The translations under genes were made by a program, and so were the position numbers. 5,885 nt of DNA from Cytophagales bacterium (GTDB lineage Bacteria; Bacteroidota; Bacteroidia; Cytophagales; Cyclobacteriaceae), in contig DPSB01000547.1 of assembly GCA_003537495.1 (NCBI GenBank), forward strand, positions 1-5,885. Reading direction: 5' to 3'. Positions 4,567 to 5,885 of the stretch are shown here, piece by piece (within the stretch, counting starts at the first letter, position 1; the number at the start of each line of letters is the position of its first letter). The notes beneath the pieces were generated by a model. That model searched no databases and was not told the DNA's origin. It saw nothing but the letters and a program-made list of their open reading frames with translations.

Positions 4567-5885
4567 ATGAAGAAGCTGTTGATCTTTTTACTTCCAGTAC
4601 TACTGGCCTGCACCGGTAGTGTCTGCCATGCGCAGAAGAAAAAAGCCGACTCCTATTCGGACTTTAAAAGCCGGTCGTCTCAAAATAGCATCACGCAACT
4701 TTTACGCGATGCAACAGCAGTTAAAAATTCAAACCCCGCACAGGCCCTTAGTTTTGTACAGGAAGCTTTGGGCATGAGCCTGACTCAAGGCGATGTTTTG
4801 AGTGAAGCCACGTGTTATCTGTTGCTGGGCGAGATTAATGAACAAATACGCGAGTGGACATTAGCTCTGGAAAATTATAACAAAGCTTACCAACGGCTGG
4901 CCGTTAAATACACCGCTTCACCCGAATACATCCGCACATTAAGAGGATTGGGAAACACAAATCTTAAAATGAGTAATTACGAGCAAGCACTCGTTTATTA
5001 TAATCAAGCTCTTCAAATGAAATTAAGTCGGTCCGAAAAAACAGAACTGCAATTAGATGTTTCGGAAGTTTATTACCAGCAGGGTAATGATGAGCAGGCG
5101 TTAGCCGCGATTGAAGATCTCAACACCAATCAAAAGATTATGGGCGATGCGTTGGTAGGCAGAATTCAAAATCAGAAGGCTAAAATTTTTGCCCGCACCA
5201 ACGAAGTGGATAAAGCCAACACGCTATATAAATCATCGCAGCAGAATATGCGCGCAGCTGGCAATGCCGCTCCGGCCAAAGAAGAAGAAGCACTGAAATC
5301 AACCAAAGAAGAAATCTCCGAAGTATTGCGCGAACAAAAACGATACGATGAAGATATTACCTTGCGCAATCAGTCAATTGATTACAATCTTGAATCGCAA
5401 AACTTAAGCGAAGTTTCCAAAGACAAAATTGAACTTAGTAAATCGCTTGCCGCGAAAGGCGAAACGAATGAAGCCATTCAGCAATTGAAAGAAGCTGCAT
5501 TATTAGCCGATTCAGTAAGTAGCCCCAAAGAACAGGCCGCGGCCTATTTAAACCTGGCAAACCTTTATGAGAAGAATGGCAGAACCACAGACGCGCTGAA
5601 GACTTACCAGAAATACAGCGAAGCGGTTGCGCGAACTGAACAGCAAACTGAAGTTAATCAACAACAAAAGGCCGAACTGATCCGCAAGCAAAAAGAAATT
5701 GAAACCATCAGTAACGAAGTGGTAACGGGTCAACGCGAAGAACAAACACTATTACAACAACAACAACTTATCATCTATGGATTGCTGGCAATTATCGTAA
5801 TCATTCTCGTTACAAGCTATTTCATCTATAAAAACGCACAAGCCAGTAAACGCGCCAATCAATTACTGGCGTTAAAATCATTACG
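4567..5885 (+). CDS. TPR-containing LytS-type sensor histidine kinase, cut by the window edge
   Basis: The frame stays open for 439 codons and runs off the window. An N-terminal signal peptide (MKKLLIFLLPVLLACTGSVC, then HA) is likely cut before Gln23; LLAC at 12-15 is a weaker lipobox alternative. Residues about 40-350 are helical with TPR-type repeats, clearest at about 80-110 (LLLGEINEQ...ALENYNKAY), 127-150 (GLGNTNLKMSNYEQALVYYN) and 326-352 (AYLNLANLYEKNGRTTDALK). A Gln/Glu-rich coiled coil (350-400) leads into a transmembrane helix at about 401-421, then KRANQLLALKSL. In Bacteroidota sensors this end is normally followed by RSQMNPHFIFNALN, the His-kinase (LytS/YehU-type) H-box, so the catalytic domain should begin just past the edge. 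The TPR part would lie in the periplasm and sense a peptide or protein; such kinases usually signal to a LytTR response regulator. The ATG at 4567 follows A-rich sequence. Confidence 0.9.
   Translation, partial: MKKLLIFLLPVLLACTGSVCHAQKKKADSYSDFKSRSSQNSITQLLRDATAVKNSNPAQALSFVQEALGMSLTQGDVLSEATCYLLLGEINEQIREWTLALENYNKAYQRLAVKYTASPEYIRTLRGLGNTNLKMSNYEQALVYYNQALQMKLSRSEKTELQLDVSEVYYQQGNDEQALAAIEDLNTNQKIMGDALVGRIQNQKAKIFARTNEVDKANTLYKSSQQNMRAAGNAAPAKEEEALKSTKEEISEVLREQKRYDEDITLRNQSIDYNLESQNLSEVSKDKIELSKSLAAKGETNEAIQQLKEAALLADSVSSPKEQAAAYLNLANLYEKNGRTTDALKTYQKYSEAVARTEQQTEVNQQQKAELIRKQKEIETISNEVVTGQREEQTLLQQQQLIIYGLLAIIVIILVTSYFIYKNAQASKRANQLLALKSL

Noticed and set aside
5172..5745. Two minus-strand frames opposite the kinase gene
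   Set aside because: They are shadows of the TPR and coiled-coil region, which reads through on the plus strand.
1..5885. CRISPR array, tRNA, rRNA or transposase
   Set aside because: No regularly spaced repeats, no cloverleaf or rRNA-like sequence and no transposase or integrase motif were seen on either strand.

Overview
The window looks like a piece of a Bacteroidota chromosome, most likely Cytophagia-like. Four things point there. The right-edge gene is a TPR-containing membrane sensor ending in the NQLLALKSL sequence that normally precedes the H-box of Bacteroidota LytS-type kinases. Exported proteins show a Gln directly after the likely signal-peptide cleavage site. Start codons are preceded by A-rich sequence with no clear Shine-Dalgarno. 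One site fits the Bacteroidota TTTG / TAnnTTTG promoter pattern.

Left part (1-1900, + strand, visibly more AT-rich, accessory in character). Two adjacent genes with no intergenic base encode small membrane-anchored proteins of unknown function (18-488, 489-1007). A 327-bp stretch without an intact gene follows. It holds a perfect 10-bp hairpin (1079-1101), a gene fragment on the minus strand (1199-1255) and short repeats. Next is a two-gene toxin-antitoxin operon: a 62-residue antitoxin (1335-1523) and a Doc/Fic toxin with the HPFIDGNKR motif (1520-1891), overlapping by ATGA.

Middle part (1976-4354, minus strand). Three genes run leftward: a secreted von Willebrand A-domain protein (4354-3203) with its own terminator (3139-3191), then a likely two-gene unit of a secreted protein with two EF-hand-type calcium loops (3090-2473) and a small membrane-anchored protein with a CxxxxC motif (2440-1976). 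The last 18 codons of that small protein are duplicated in decayed form, with a stop codon, at 1199-1255. The toxin-antitoxin module therefore lies between two related sequences, and a shorter third relative of the boundary lies at 1057-1071.

Right part (4355-5885, + strand). The region between the divergent vWA and kinase genes holds a 27-bp concentric dyad (4398-4424) and a coding-like stretch without a start codon, which ends two bases before the kinase gene. The kinase gene (4567 onward) encodes a signal peptide, TPR repeats, a coiled coil and a transmembrane helix, and runs off the window just before its expected histidine kinase domain.

The vWA, EF-hand and small membrane proteins are all predicted to be exported. 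A shared envelope function is possible but not shown. I see no clearly new multi-gene system. The most unusual signals are the repeat-bounded toxin-antitoxin module, the dyad between the divergent genes, and a hairpin that resembles sequencing-adapter sequence.
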